From CAVONV01 sp963697355 (lineage in GTDB: Bacteria; Acidobacteriota; Vicinamibacteria; Marinacidobacterales; DATDRI01), in assembly GCA_963697355.1 (NCBI GenBank), contig CAVONV010000013.1, forward strand, positions 1 through 64,000: a stretch of 64,000 nucleotides of DNA. The letters are read 5' to 3'. The position numbers and the translations under genes were made by a program. The stretch's first letter is position 1. Every line of letters begins with the position of its first letter. Positions 38,600-47,424 of this stretch are shown in pieces. The notes beneath the pieces are model-generated. The model had not been told where the DNA came from. It did no database searches and saw only the letters and a list, made by a program, of their open reading frames with translations.

Positions 38600-40914
38600 T
38601 CACGATGACGGCGGACCATCGAGCGTGATCGACGTCAGCAACTCCTCTTCCTGAGCGAAGTGCAGGCGCAGGATCGCGTCGAGGGCATAGAGGATCCGGC
38701 GTGCCTCGCTGCGGTCCTCGTCGCCGAACCCGTCGGCGCCGGCATCGTCGACGAGGCGGGCGAGCAACGACGCGAGATGGAAGATCTCCTGATGGGTGCG
38801 GCTCATCGGCGCCAGCGGGTCGGTGCCGCCGAGGTGCTCGGCCACACCCGGGTAGACCTGCGCTTCGTCCTCGCGCTCGTGGGGCACCACCTCGTCGGAA
38901 ATCCGAGCCGACACCTCACGCAGCGCCACGAGTGCAGTCGCGTCGTCGGCGCCGTCCAGGGCGAGCGCCGTCGACCGGAGGTCCTCGAGCACCAGCCGCA
39001 GCGGCCCGTGCCCGGCCGCGAGCTGCCGGCTCCACGCGTCCGGCACGGACCGTGCGTGGCGCAGCGACCGCGGCTGGCGCAGCGCCCGTAGCGCCATGCC
39101 GACCGCCAACACGTCGATCACCTCCTGCACGAGCGCGCCACCCACCGGGGCCAGCAACCCGAACGCCGCGGCGCCCATGGCAACCATCGCCAGTCCCATG
39201 CCCACGAGCACGCTCTGGCGGGCGATCGCTCTCGCCCTCTTGGCGATGACGACACCGGATGCGAACCGGTCGAGGCGATCGACGATCAGGACGACGTCTG
39301 CCGCCTCCGACGATGCGGTCGCCCCGCGGGCGCCCATCGCCACCCCCAGGTCTGCCGCGGCGAGCGCCGGCGCATCGTTGACGCCGTCGCCGACCATCAC
39401 GGTGACCCCGGGCCGCTCCGCCGACTCGGCGCGCACCAGGTCGAGCTTCTCCGACGGCGTCCGATCGGCGAAGACCTGGTCGATCCCCAACGACATCCCG
39501 ATCGGCTCGGCCACCTCCAGCCGGTCGCCGGTCACCATCACCACCCGATCGACACCGGCACGCCGCAACGTCCGCAGCGCCGCTGAGGTGTCGGTGCGCA
39601 ACTCGTCGGTGAACAGGATCAGCCCCGCCGCTTCTCCGTCGACCACCACGACCGTTGCGCTGCAGCCCTCGCGACGTGCTCGACGTTCGGCTGCGACGAG
39701 CCACGGCGCCCGCTCCTCGGCACCGATCGAGCCGAGCGATCCCACCCAGACGTGGTGTCCGGCAACGGTGCCGCCGACACCGCTGCCGGGCTGCTCGGTC
39801 ACATCGCTCGGTCGGATCATCACCAGGCCGCGGTCACGGGCTTCTCGCACTGCCATGGCGGCGAGTACGTGGGGCGACGCCTGCTCGACCGAAGCCGCCA
39901 ACGTCAAGAGGTCGCCCGCATCGGCGTCGGGCGCGGTCACGATCGCGACCACGTGGGCACGGCCACCGGTCAGCGTGCCGGTCTTGTCCAGCAAGACGGT
40001 GCGGGTCTGGCCCATCGCCTCCAACGCGGCGCCGTCCTTCACCACGACGCCGTTGCGGGCTGCACATGCGATTCCCGACACCACCGCCACCGGTGCCGCC
40101 AGTACGAGCGGGCACGGGGTGGCGACCACCAGCACGGCGAGCACGCGCGTCGAATCGCCGGTGAGTATCCAGGTGAGGCCGGCGATGAGGAACACGACGG
40201 GCATGAACAGGACGGCATACCGGTCCGCCAACCGCACCAGCGGCGCCCGACCGACGCCGGAGGATCGCACGAGGCCCACGATCCCGGCATAGGAGCTCTC
40301 CGCCGCCGAGACCGCCGCCGTCATCCGGAACGCCCCACCGGCATTCAGCGATCCGCTCCGCGCCCACTCCCCGACCTCTCGCCGCACCGACCGCGACTCG
40401 CCGGTGAGCACCGACTCGTCGAGCACGGCCGGCTCCGACACGGCGCCGTCGACCGGCACGACCTCGCCGGGCTTGACGAGGAGCTCCTCACCTGGGACGA
40501 CCTCGTCGACCGGGACGGTCTCGAAGCCCCGCATCCACCAACCGGTGGGCGGTCTTGGGCGCCAACGACAACAGCTCCGACAGCGACCGCTCGGCACGAC
40601 GATGCGCGTACTGCTCGAGCGCATCTCCCGACGCCACCATCAGCGCCAGGATCACCCCGGCGAGCGCCTCGCCCATGACCATCGAGGCCAGCAGGGCGAC
40701 CAGCGCCACGACATCGACGGCCACGCGACCGTCGCGCAGCCGTGCGATGGTGACCACCACGAGGTTCACCGCCACGATCGCCGAGGCGAGTGTCCAGACC
40801 ACGTCGGCGAGTCCCGGATGCGCCGACGACGGACGCGATCGCCCCTGCAACCAGGACGACAGCCACGAACGGCAACAGTGCACGACGAACCGCTGCACCG
40901 AGATGAGCGCTCAC
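38600..40914 (-). CDS. P1B-type metal ATPase with C-terminal hemerythrin domain (P1B-5-like; two frameshifts)
   Basis: About 771 residues. Start is probably GTG 40914 (VSAHLGAAVRRALLPFVAVVLVAGAIASVVG). Then the TGES loop (ESVLTGESRS), membrane motif TPCP (ATPCPLVLAAPVAVVSG), DKTGTLTGG, MVTGDRLEVA and MVGDGVNDAPALA. From about 640 on is a hemerythrin-like helical bundle with H-E-R-E-D-E, THQEIFHLASLLARL and LHFAQEEELL as iron-ligand candidates. TPCP plus a hemerythrin tail is the hallmark of P1B-5 pumps, tied to Ni/Fe/Co export in the literature. Frame changes near 40815 and 40535. No N-terminal metal-binding domain is seen. Confidence 0.88.
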
Positions 40915-41027
40915 CGCTTCAGCCTGAACGAACCCGAGACCGCGGGCAAGAGCACATGGTCCGTGCGGCCGCCGGAGGTCGAACACCTCGATCCAGCGCG
41001 GCGGGGCGACCTCCTCTCGGACCGGAC

Positions 41028-41651
41028 CTAGCGCACGCGTCGAAAGAGGTAGGCGAACGCCGGTTTCGTGTACGCAACGCCGCGTCCGGTGCGTTCGATC
41101 AGCTCCCTGGTGATCTCGACGGGCTTCTTCGGGACGAGGTACCTGTCGAGATCGGCGCCCGTGCACCGGTAGTCATCGCCCCGGGACACCACGCCCACGA
41201 GTTCGTAGCGGGGATCGATCGATGCCAGCGCAACGTCGCCATGACTGGGGTTCACCAGCAGCACGCCCCCGACGCGCAGATAGCGCGTGCAGTGCTGCGA
41301 CACCGGGCCGGCGTAGAGCGATACGAGCAGGTCGAAGCTCTCGGCCTCGAGAGGCAACTGCCCGGTGTAGTCGCGATGGATGAACCGAACGGCTGGGTCG
41401 ACCGGCGCTCCCTCGGCCGCGATGATGATCTCTCGTACCCCATCGGCGTCCTCGAAGAACCGGGCCGCCCGCCGGTCGCTGTCGACATAGGTCACCGACG
41501 GCCACACGAACGACGCCGCGACATCGCACCACGACCCCGGGTACAGAACCGTCTCTGCGTCGACCGTCTCGGCCACCGCCCCGAACAGACGATGCCGATC
41601 GCCCGGATGCCGCTCCTGTTCCGCCCACAGCTCCGCCGTCGAGGTCCGCAC
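41028..41651 (-). CDS. SAM-methyltransferase-like protein of unknown substrate
   Basis: 207 residues from GTG 41651. A nucleotide-like turn (VLYPGSWCDVAASFVWPSVTYVDSDRRAARFFED) replaces a canonical motif I, then FDLLVSLYAGPVSQHCTRYLRVGGVLLVNPSHGDVALA looks like motifs IV-V of class I methyltransferases. The family is conserved in actinobacteria without a known target. An open frame reaching far upstream into the TetR gene is an artefact. Confidence 0.65.
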   Translation of the reverse strand: MRTSTAELWAEQERHPGDRHRLFGAVAETVDAETVLYPGSWCDVAASFVWPSVTYVDSDRRAARFFEDADGVREIIIAAEGAPVDPAVRFIHRDYTGQLPLEAESFDLLVSLYAGPVSQHCTRYLRVGGVLLVNPSHGDVALASIDPRYELVGVVSRGDDYRCTGADLDRYLVPKKPVEITRELIERTGRGVAYTKPAFAYLFRRVR

Positions 41652-41661
41652 GGCTGTGATC

Positions 41662-41958
41662 CTATGGACCTGACTGCTTGCCGCTGCCGTTCTCGTCATC
41701 GATGTAGGCCTGCGTACGACGCCGTTCGAGCTGTCGGCCATCGATGAACCACGCCAGCACGTGGAACAGGAGCGCGAAGCCCCAGAACGCGATGATCCAG
41801 TACGCCCATTGGGCCCCAGGCTCGCCGACGAACAGATCAAGCAGCCAGAAGGCCGCGTTGATGATCGCGAACGCGCCGACGTGCCACAGCAGCCCCGTGA
41901 GGTACTTCGCTCGGCGAGCCGCGTGATCCCGGACCGAGGGCTCGAACTCGGTCTCCAT
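41662..41958 (-). CDS. 2TM-domain small membrane protein
   Basis: 98 residues, start ATG 41958. Two hydrophobic helices (YLTGLLWHVGAFAIINAAFWLLDLFV and AYWIIAFWGFALLFHVLAWFI) joined by a short loop with GEPGAQW, matching the Pfam 2TM domain. In other bacteria this domain is often attached to histidine kinases or stands alone; function is unknown. Confidence 0.85.
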   Translation of the reverse strand: METEFEPSVRDHAARRAKYLTGLLWHVGAFAIINAAFWLLDLFVGEPGAQWAYWIIAFWGFALLFHVLAWFIDGRQLERRRTQAYIDDENGSGKQSGP

Positions 41959-42160
41959 ACGATCACCTCCCTGGTCGATCGCCCATCCGATGATCGGGCC
42001 GGACCGCCCGACCGGAAAGGGTCAGAGGTCCCGGCCCCGATCACACCGAACCATCCCCTATCACCGGCTCGACGCGGCAAGAGCAGTGCTCCGTTCAGGA
42101 GCTCGTTTCCGGTGGCCGGGTGGCAGAGTAGCCCTGCGGTCGAACCGTGCGTGTGGTTCC

Positions 42161-42834
42161 TCAGGCCATCCGTTCGAGTGCGTCGAGGATGAGGTCGAGG
42201 CCGAAGTCGAACTCGGCGCGGAAGTCGTAGCCCGGCTGCAGGACGTGACTCGGCGGCGAACTCGGTCAGGTGCGGATAGGCGTCCGTCGGGGAGCGGCTC
42301 GATGATGGCCTCGGCCAGGTCGGCCATCTCCTCGCCCGCCGGTGGCGGGCAGGTTCGCCTCCTGGAGCGCGAAGCCGTAGACGTAGCTGTCGAGCAGCGC
42401 GTAGGCGTGGGCGGTCATCTCCACCGAGAGCCCGCCGCGACGCAGGCAGCCGAGCACGGCATCGTGATGGCGCGAGCGTCTCGGGCCCGGGGTTGGTCCG
42501 GGACTCCATGAGCGGCGCCGCCCACGGGTGGCGGCTCAGCACCTCCGGGCCGACACGGCAGCGGTGGCGCATGGCGGTCTTCCAGTCCAGATCGGTCGGG
42601 CGGCAGGTCGATCTCGGCGAAGACCCGGTCGACCATGCCGTCGAGGATGGCGTCCTTGTTGGGCACGTGGTGGTAGATGGTCATCGGCTTCACGTCGAGC
42701 GCGTCGGCGAGCTTGCGGATCGTGAACGCCTCGACACCGATCTCGTCGGCGAGCGCGACCGCGCCGTCGAGCACCCGATCGACGCTGAGCCGCGGCTCTC
42801 GTCCGGACCGCTGCTTCGTGCCAGAAGCTGCCAT
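42161..42834 (-). CDS. TetR-family regulator (several frameshifts)
   Basis: About 224 residues. The intact N-terminal HTH is AVALADEIGVEAFTIRKLADALDVKPMTIYHHVPNKDAIL, the TetR class with a TetR_C-like tail. Later pieces lie in other frames: DWKTAMRHRCRV and RHPWAAPLMES, then VLGCLRRGGLSVEMTAHAYALLDSYVYGFALQEANLP, EEMADLAEAIIEPL, and finally GYDFRAEFDFGLDLILDALERMA ending TGA 42161. Frame changes near 42595, 42480, 42345 and 42250. Divergent from the MDR gene, with twin operators between. Confidence 0.85.
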
Positions 42835-42865
42835 CGGGTCTCCTCTCGAGATTCCCGTTGCAATA

Positions 42866-42876
42866 GTACTAAGTAC
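42866..42876. promoter_or_regulatory. operator 1, GTACT-A-AGTAC
   Basis: Perfect 5-bp arms with one central base, between divergent tetR and MDR genes, 32 bp upstream of the tetR start. The same 11 bases recur 36 bp downstream. This resembles operators of TetR regulators that control their neighbours. Confidence 0.75.
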
Positions 42877-42901
42877 GAGCTACGGTGCACAACAGCAACC
42901 A

Positions 42902-42912
42902 GTACTAAGTAC
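42902..42912. promoter_or_regulatory. operator 2, GTACT-A-AGTAC
   Basis: Identical second copy, 17 bp before the MDR start codon. The flanks also match (AGTACTAAGTACG in both), so the duplicated unit is at least 13 bp. Occupancy would block both divergent promoters. Confidence 0.75.
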
Positions 42913-42928
42913 GAAACGAGAGGATGTC

Positions 42929-43971
42929 ATGCAGATCACGACACAGCGCCCGGCAGAGCAGCGAGAGACCATCACCGCGCCGACGACGATGCGAGCCATC
43001 ATCCAAGCGCGCCTACGGCAGTGCCGAGGCGCTCGAACTCGAAACGATCGAACGCCCGTCCATCGCGAGCCGACGAGGTGCTCATCGAGGTCGCACGCAG
43101 CCGGGCTCGACCGCGGCGTCTGGCACCTCATGACCGGCACTCCCCTACCTCATCCGCATCATGGGCTACGGCCTCACCAGGCCCAAGACACCCGGTGCCG
43201 GGTATGGACGTCGCCGGGCGCGTCGTCGAGATCGGCGCCGATGTCACCCGCTTCGCCGTCGGCGACGAAGTGTTCGGGATCGGCACCGGCACCTTCGCCG
43301 AGTTCGCGGTGGCGAAGGAAGCCAAGCTGGTCCACAAGCCCGACACGATCAGCTTCGAAGAGGCCGCCGTGTCGACGATCTCGGGGATCACCGCCCTCCA
43401 GGCCCTCACCACCGTCGGCCGGCTCGAACCGGGCCAACACGTCCTGGTGATCGGCGCCTCGGGCGGCGTCGGATCGTTCACCGTGCAGCTCGCCAAGGCG
43501 CTCGGCGCCACCGTCACCGGCGTCGCGAGCACCGCCAAGCTCGACACGGTGCGCGCCCTGGGGGCCGATCACGTCATCGACTACACGACACAGCACATCG
43601 ACGACGACGACCGGCGCTACGACCTGATCATCGACATCGGCGGCCGCAACAAGCTGTCCCGGCTCCGGCGAGCCCTCGCCCCCACCGGCACCCTCGTCAT
43701 CGTCGGCGGCGAAGACGGCGACCGGCTCACCGGCGGCATCGGACGCCAGCTCCGCGCCGCCCTCCTGTCGCCGTTCGTCGAGCAGCGACTCACCTTCTTC
43801 GTGAGCAGCGAATCACTCGAGTTCATCGAGCCCCTCGCCGAACACCTCGCCGAGGGAACCGTCTCCGCGACCATTGGCCACCGGTTCGATCTCGACCACG
43901 TCCCGACGGCCATCGCCGCGATGGAAGCCGGCGAGCTCACCGCCAAGACGGTGATCGTGGTCGAGCCGTGA
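42929..43971 (+). CDS. NAD(P)-dependent MDR alcohol dehydrogenase/quinone reductase (frameshifts)
   Basis: About 347 residues from ATG 42929 (MQITTQRPAEQRETITAPTTMRAII). The first 90 residues are scattered over frames (AYGSAEALELETIERPSIA, DEVLIEV, then DRGVWHLMTGTP). From 43204 the frame is clean: MDVAGRVVEIGADVTRFAVGDEVFG, then Rossmann HVLVIGASGGVGSFTVQLAKALGA and LGADHVIDYT, ending AGELTAKTVIVVEP. No structural-zinc cysteines. Likely repressed by the adjacent TetR and induced by a reactive carbonyl or quinone. Confidence 0.87.
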
Positions 43972-44192
43972 CCTCGAACATCGCCGGCTCCCCACCGAGC
44001 GGGATCCTTCAGCGGCACCGCTACGAGATCGGATTCGTCGTCGCATCGCTCGTCTGGGCCGCCGTCATCGTCCACACCGGTGACGTCGCCTGGCCCCTCG
44101 CCATGTGGATGGCCACGGCACTCGGGCCCATGTCGTTACACCGACGCCGAACCGGAGACGAACACGACACCAACACCTCCGGATCGCCCTGA
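43968..44192 (+). CDS. small membrane protein
   Basis: 74 residues, GTG start overlapping the MDR stop by four bases (GTGA). A single region of about 40 hydrophobic residues (YEIGFVVASLVWAAVIVHTGDVAWPLAMWMATALGP) could form two short helices; the C-terminus is charged (RRRTGDEHDTN). Coupling supports it being real. No family recognised. Confidence 0.6.
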   Translation: MTSNIAGSPPSGILQRHRYEIGFVVASLVWAAVIVHTGDVAWPLAMWMATALGPMSLHRRRTGDEHDTNTSGSP

Positions 44193-44223
44193 TCCGTGAG
44201 TGGACGGTGCGTGCGGGGCCTGC

Positions 44224-44829
44224 TCACACGCGACGCATCACGACGACGACGTAGGGGCGACTGTCGCCGACGCCGTCCCGTCGGTGCTCGGTCGTGTGCT
44301 CGACAACGCAAAACTCCGACCCGAACGCCGCTGCGAGACGTGTGGCGTCGTAGCGCTCGACCGGCAGTCCCGCGCACTGGTCGGGGCCGTCGAGCGCGAA
44401 GGTGGCCACGATGAGATGTCCCCCGGGCGCCAGCGCCCGCTGTGCGCTGCCCACGTAGGCGCTGCGATCCTCCTCTGCGGTCAAGAAGTGGAAGACCGCG
44501 CGGTCGTGCCACAACGCCCATGTCCTGGTCGGTTCCCAGTCTGTGATGTCGGCACGTACCCAGCCCACCGACCGGCCCGCTGATCCGAGCCGACCTCGAG
44601 CGCGAGCCAGGGCCGATGACGACAGGTCGAGGACGGTCACGTCGCCGTAGCCGGCTCGGGTGAGTTCGTCGACCATCCGACTGTCTCCTCCGCCGATGTC
44701 GATGACGGGATCCGATGGCGACGAGAATCGCTGTACGAGGGCGAGGGTGGACGGGCACGGCTCGTACCAGCCCAGATCCTGGGTACTCCTCGTCCGATAG
44801 ATGGTGTCCCAGTGCTCCTCGCGCCCCAT
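44224..44829 (-). CDS. class I SAM-dependent methyltransferase
   Basis: Intact, 201 residues, ATG 44829. Motif I PVIDIGGGDSRMVDELTRAGY, motif II VTVLDLSSSALARARGRLG, then WHDRAVFHFLTAEEDRSAYV and LAPGGHLIVATFALDGPDQCAGLPVERYDATRL. The WGRxEHWDxxYxxR-like start and this end match small methyltransferases of the TehB/thiopurine type; natural substrate unknown. Confidence 0.88.
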   Translation of the reverse strand: MGREEHWDTIYRTRSTQDLGWYEPCPSTLALVQRFSSPSDPVIDIGGGDSRMVDELTRAGYGDVTVLDLSSSALARARGRLGSAGRSVGWVRADITDWEPTRTWALWHDRAVFHFLTAEEDRSAYVGSAQRALAPGGHLIVATFALDGPDQCAGLPVERYDATRLAAAFGSEFCVVEHTTEHRRDGVGDSRPYVVVVMRRV

Positions 44830-44951
44830 CGTCACTCCTGCCACAGGTGCTCGCTGCCGACAGGCCGCGCGCCGACGGGCGGGGCGACGTCCCGCCGTCC
44901 ATCGCCGTCCGCTCCTCGCAGTGTCCGGCACGTCTCCACGACGGTCATCGC

Positions 44952-45620
44952 TCAGCCGATAGCGACGGGCAGGCCCGCGTCGCGCCACTGGGGGTAGCCG
45001 TCCTCGAGCCGACGTGCCCGCCGGCCGACCGCGGTGATCCGACGGACGGCCTCGTCGGCGTACACGCAGAACTGCCCGCGGCAGTAGGCGACGATCTCGA
45101 CGTCGTCCGGGAGCTCGGCGAGCTGACCGTCGAGTTCGTCGATGGGGATGCATCGGGCACCGGTGATGTGACCGGCCGCGTATTCGGGCGCGGGGCGGAC
45201 ATCGATGACGACGACGTCGCCGCCCTCGAGTCGGCGAGCGAGCTCGGCTCGTCCGATCGGTTCGAACTCGGACCTATCGCCGAGATAGTCGACGGCGAGC
45301 GCGTCGAGCTCGTCGTGATGAGCGATCGCCGTGGCGCGCAGCGCAGTCCACAACGCGCTGACGTGGGGAGAGGCGAGCCGGTAATGGATCCGGTTGCCGT
45401 CGCGTCGACTGCGCACCAGGCCGGCCGCGGCGAGGGCGCGAAGATGGAAAGACGTGTTGGCGACGCTCTGATCGATCTCCGAAGCCAGCTCCTCGACATG
45501 ACGCTCACCCTGCTCGAGGACGTCGATCAGCTCGAGACGACGTCCCGTCGACAGGGCCTTGGCGACCTGGGCGAAGCCGTCGAAGAGCGCCGCCTTCGCC
45601 TCGTGTTCTCCCACTCCCAT
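44952..45620 (-). CDS. ArsR-family regulator fused to rhodanese domain
   Basis: Intact, 222 residues. Residues 1-100 are an ArsR winged helix (LFDGFAQVAKALSTGRRLELIDVLEQGERHVEELASEIDQSVANTSFHLRALAAAGLV). Residues 120-220 are a rhodanese domain with active-site loop YCRGQFC (Cys nucleophile in C-R-G-Q-F-C) and VVVIDVRPAPEYAAGHI. The fusion is a known arrangement, thought to sense sulfur or redox species. Two palindromes lie directly upstream; the cation-exchanger gene is divergent. Confidence 0.92.
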   Translation of the reverse strand: MGVGEHEAKAALFDGFAQVAKALSTGRRLELIDVLEQGERHVEELASEIDQSVANTSFHLRALAAAGLVRSRRDGNRIHYRLASPHVSALWTALRATAIAHHDELDALAVDYLGDRSEFEPIGRAELARRLEGGDVVVIDVRPAPEYAAGHITGARCIPIDELDGQLAELPDDVEIVAYCRGQFCVYADEAVRRITAVGRRARRLEDGYPQWRDAGLPVAIG

Positions 45621-45654
45621 CCGGAGCTCGCTTTCCGTCCAAGCATTCAAGCGT

Positions 45655-45670
45655 TCAAGCGTTCGCTTGA
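45655..45670. promoter_or_regulatory. ArsR-type palindrome 1, TCAAGCG-TT-CGCTTGA
   Basis: Perfect 7-bp arms with a two-base centre, 35 bp upstream of the ArsR-rhodanese start. The TTCAAGC half-site also occurs just before it (45647-45652). Confidence 0.75.
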
Positions 45671-45694
45671 GAGGATAGGGGTTCCGCCCTCGCA

Positions 45695-45714
45695 ATTCAA
45701 GTCTTTGCTTGAAT
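45695..45714. promoter_or_regulatory. ArsR-type palindrome 2, ATTCAAG-N6-CTTGAAT
   Basis: Perfect 7-bp arms with a six-base spacer (TCTTTG). It shares the TTCAAG half-site with palindrome 1, so the same regulator probably binds both. It lies between the two divergent genes. Confidence 0.78.
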
Positions 45715-45807
45715 ACAAGGCGGCCGGCGTCCTGCCCGGCAACTCGCCTCCGGGGGCCTCGGCCCATAGGCACCATCGCCGGCGCCGGGGGCGTGGTCGG
45801 CTGAGAT

Positions 45808-46758
45808 GTGAGGGTGACGTTCGTCGGGTGGTCGATCCTGATGGCGGTGGGGACCGCCGCCATCGTGTGGGGCGCAGAGCTCTTCGCCGACCATCTCGCA
45901 GCCGCGTCGGCGCGCCTGGGGCTCTCGACGTTCGCGTTGGCGTTGTTGTTGGCCGGTGCCGAGCCCGAGGAGTTGGCCACGGTCATCACCGCGTCCGCGC
46001 TCGGTGTCGACGGCGTCGCCTTCGGCGACGTCATCGGGGCCAACGCCGCCATCGCGACCGTCGCTCTGGGGGTCGGCGCGATCGTGACCACGATGCCCTT
46101 CGGGCCGCGGATCCGCCGCTACGGCTACGGCGGGCTCGCAGCTGCGGCCCTCGCCGGGATGATCATCTGGGACGGCAGGGTCGGCCGAGCCGAGGGCACC
46201 GTGCTCGTGGCGGGCTATGTCCTCTTCGTCGGATCGATCTGGGTGGCGGAGCGGCAGCCTCCTGCCCTCGGTGAGACCGCCGAGCTGCACGAAGCCCGCG
46301 ACCACGGCGGCCCGATGGGCCGCGAGCTGGCACTCGTCCTCACCGGGCTGGTCGCGTTGACCGCTGGTTCGGTGGCGTTGGTCGAGGGCGTCAGGCGCAT
46401 CTCCGGTGTCGAGGAGACCCAGACGCGACTCGGGCTGGTCGTGGTGGGGTTCGCCACCGCATTCGAGCTCGTGGTGCTCGCGTGGTCTGCAGGCCGGCGG
46501 GGCATCACCGACGCCGTCGTCGCCGGTGTCGTCGGTTCCTACGCGTACAACGTCACCATGAGCCTCGGCGCCGGCGCGGTGATCGCCCCCATCGCCGTGA
46601 CCGACGCCGGGACCATCCGGACGCCGTTCATCGCGATGGCCGGCCTGCTGGCAGGCGCTCTCGCTCTCTCCGCGCGTCACGGACGCCTCGACCGCACCGC
46701 GGGGTGGACGCTCATCGCCGCCTATCCTGCGTTCGTCGTCGTCGCGGTCGTCAGCTGA
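45808..46758 (+). CDS. Ca2+/cation exchanger (CaCA superfamily)
   Basis: Intact, 316 residues, GTG 45808 (45814 is an alternative). Two inverted alpha-repeats are visible: LALLLAGAEPEELATVITASALGVDGVAFGDVIGANAAIA, then LGLVVVGFATAFELVVLAWSAGRRGITDAVVAGVVGSYAYNVTM. The acidic residues in GAEPEE and FATAFE are the ion-site positions of the family. About ten membrane segments. It faces the ArsR-rhodanese gene across its operators, so it may be regulated with it. Confidence 0.87.
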   Translation: MRVTFVGWSILMAVGTAAIVWGAELFADHLAAASARLGLSTFALALLLAGAEPEELATVITASALGVDGVAFGDVIGANAAIATVALGVGAIVTTMPFGPRIRRYGYGGLAAAALAGMIIWDGRVGRAEGTVLVAGYVLFVGSIWVAERQPPALGETAELHEARDHGGPMGRELALVLTGLVALTAGSVALVEGVRRISGVEETQTRLGLVVVGFATAFELVVLAWSAGRRGITDAVVAGVVGSYAYNVTMSLGAGAVIAPIAVTDAGTIRTPFIAMAGLLAGALALSARHGRLDRTAGWTLIAAYPAFVVVAVVS

Positions 46759-46800
46759 ACGACGATCAGCGTCAGGCTTGGTCGCACTCCAGGAGCCGCA

Positions 46801-47376
46801 ATGAATCCAGAGGTCGATGCCTACATCGCGGGGTCGGACCAGTGGCCCGAGGTGATCGCTGCGCTCCGCCCGATCCTGCTCGGCAGCGGGCTGACGGAGC
46901 AGATCAAGTGGGCCAAACCCTGCTACTCCCATGACGGCAAGAACATCGTGATCGTCCAGGAGATGAAGGACTTCGTCGCCCTCATGTTCTTCAAGGGCGC
47001 CCTGTTGACCGATGCCGAGGGCGTGCTCGAGGAGCAAGGACCGAACTCGCGATCGGCTCGGCGCATCCGCTTCACCTCGGCCGACGAGGTTGCCCGACTC
47101 GCGAAGACGGTGTCCACGTATGTCGATGAGGCCGTTCACATCGAGGCGGCAGGCCTGCAGGTGGACCCGCCGCCCGAGCTGCTGCTCGCCGAGGAGCTCC
47201 AGCAACGCCTCGACCACGATCCGGCGCTGCGCGCTGCCTTCGAGGCGCTGACCCCGGGACGCCGACGCGAGTACAACCTGCACATCTCCGCTGCCAAACA
47301 AGCCACGACCCGACGGGCACGAATCGACAAGTACGCACCGAAGATCCTCGAAGGCAAAGGCCTTCGCGACCGCTAG
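46801..47376 (+). CDS. YdeI/OmpD-associated family protein (DUF1801-like)
   Basis: Intact, 191 residues. N-terminal iron-chaperone/frataxin-like fold (VIAALRPILLGSGLTEQIKWAKPCYSHDGKNIVIVQEMKDFVALMFFKGALL) then the YdeI end (ALTPGRRREYNLHISAAKQATTRRARIDKYAPKILEGKGLRDR). Function unclear; linked to stress or antimicrobial-peptide tolerance in some species. It follows the exchanger by 42 bp. Confidence 0.9.
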   Translation: MNPEVDAYIAGSDQWPEVIAALRPILLGSGLTEQIKWAKPCYSHDGKNIVIVQEMKDFVALMFFKGALLTDAEGVLEEQGPNSRSARRIRFTSADEVARLAKTVSTYVDEAVHIEAAGLQVDPPPELLLAEELQQRLDHDPALRAAFEALTPGRRREYNLHISAAKQATTRRARIDKYAPKILEGKGLRDR

Positions 47377-47424
47377 CCGATGCCGGCGGTGCCGCACTCG
47401 GGTCGGTCGTCGATGAGCAGCCGC

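Noticed and set aside
41028..42572. 514-residue protein spanning the methyltransferase and TetR regions
   Set aside because: It crosses the 2TM gene and TetR pieces in unrelated frames; only 41028-41651 and parts of the TetR frame carry family sequence.
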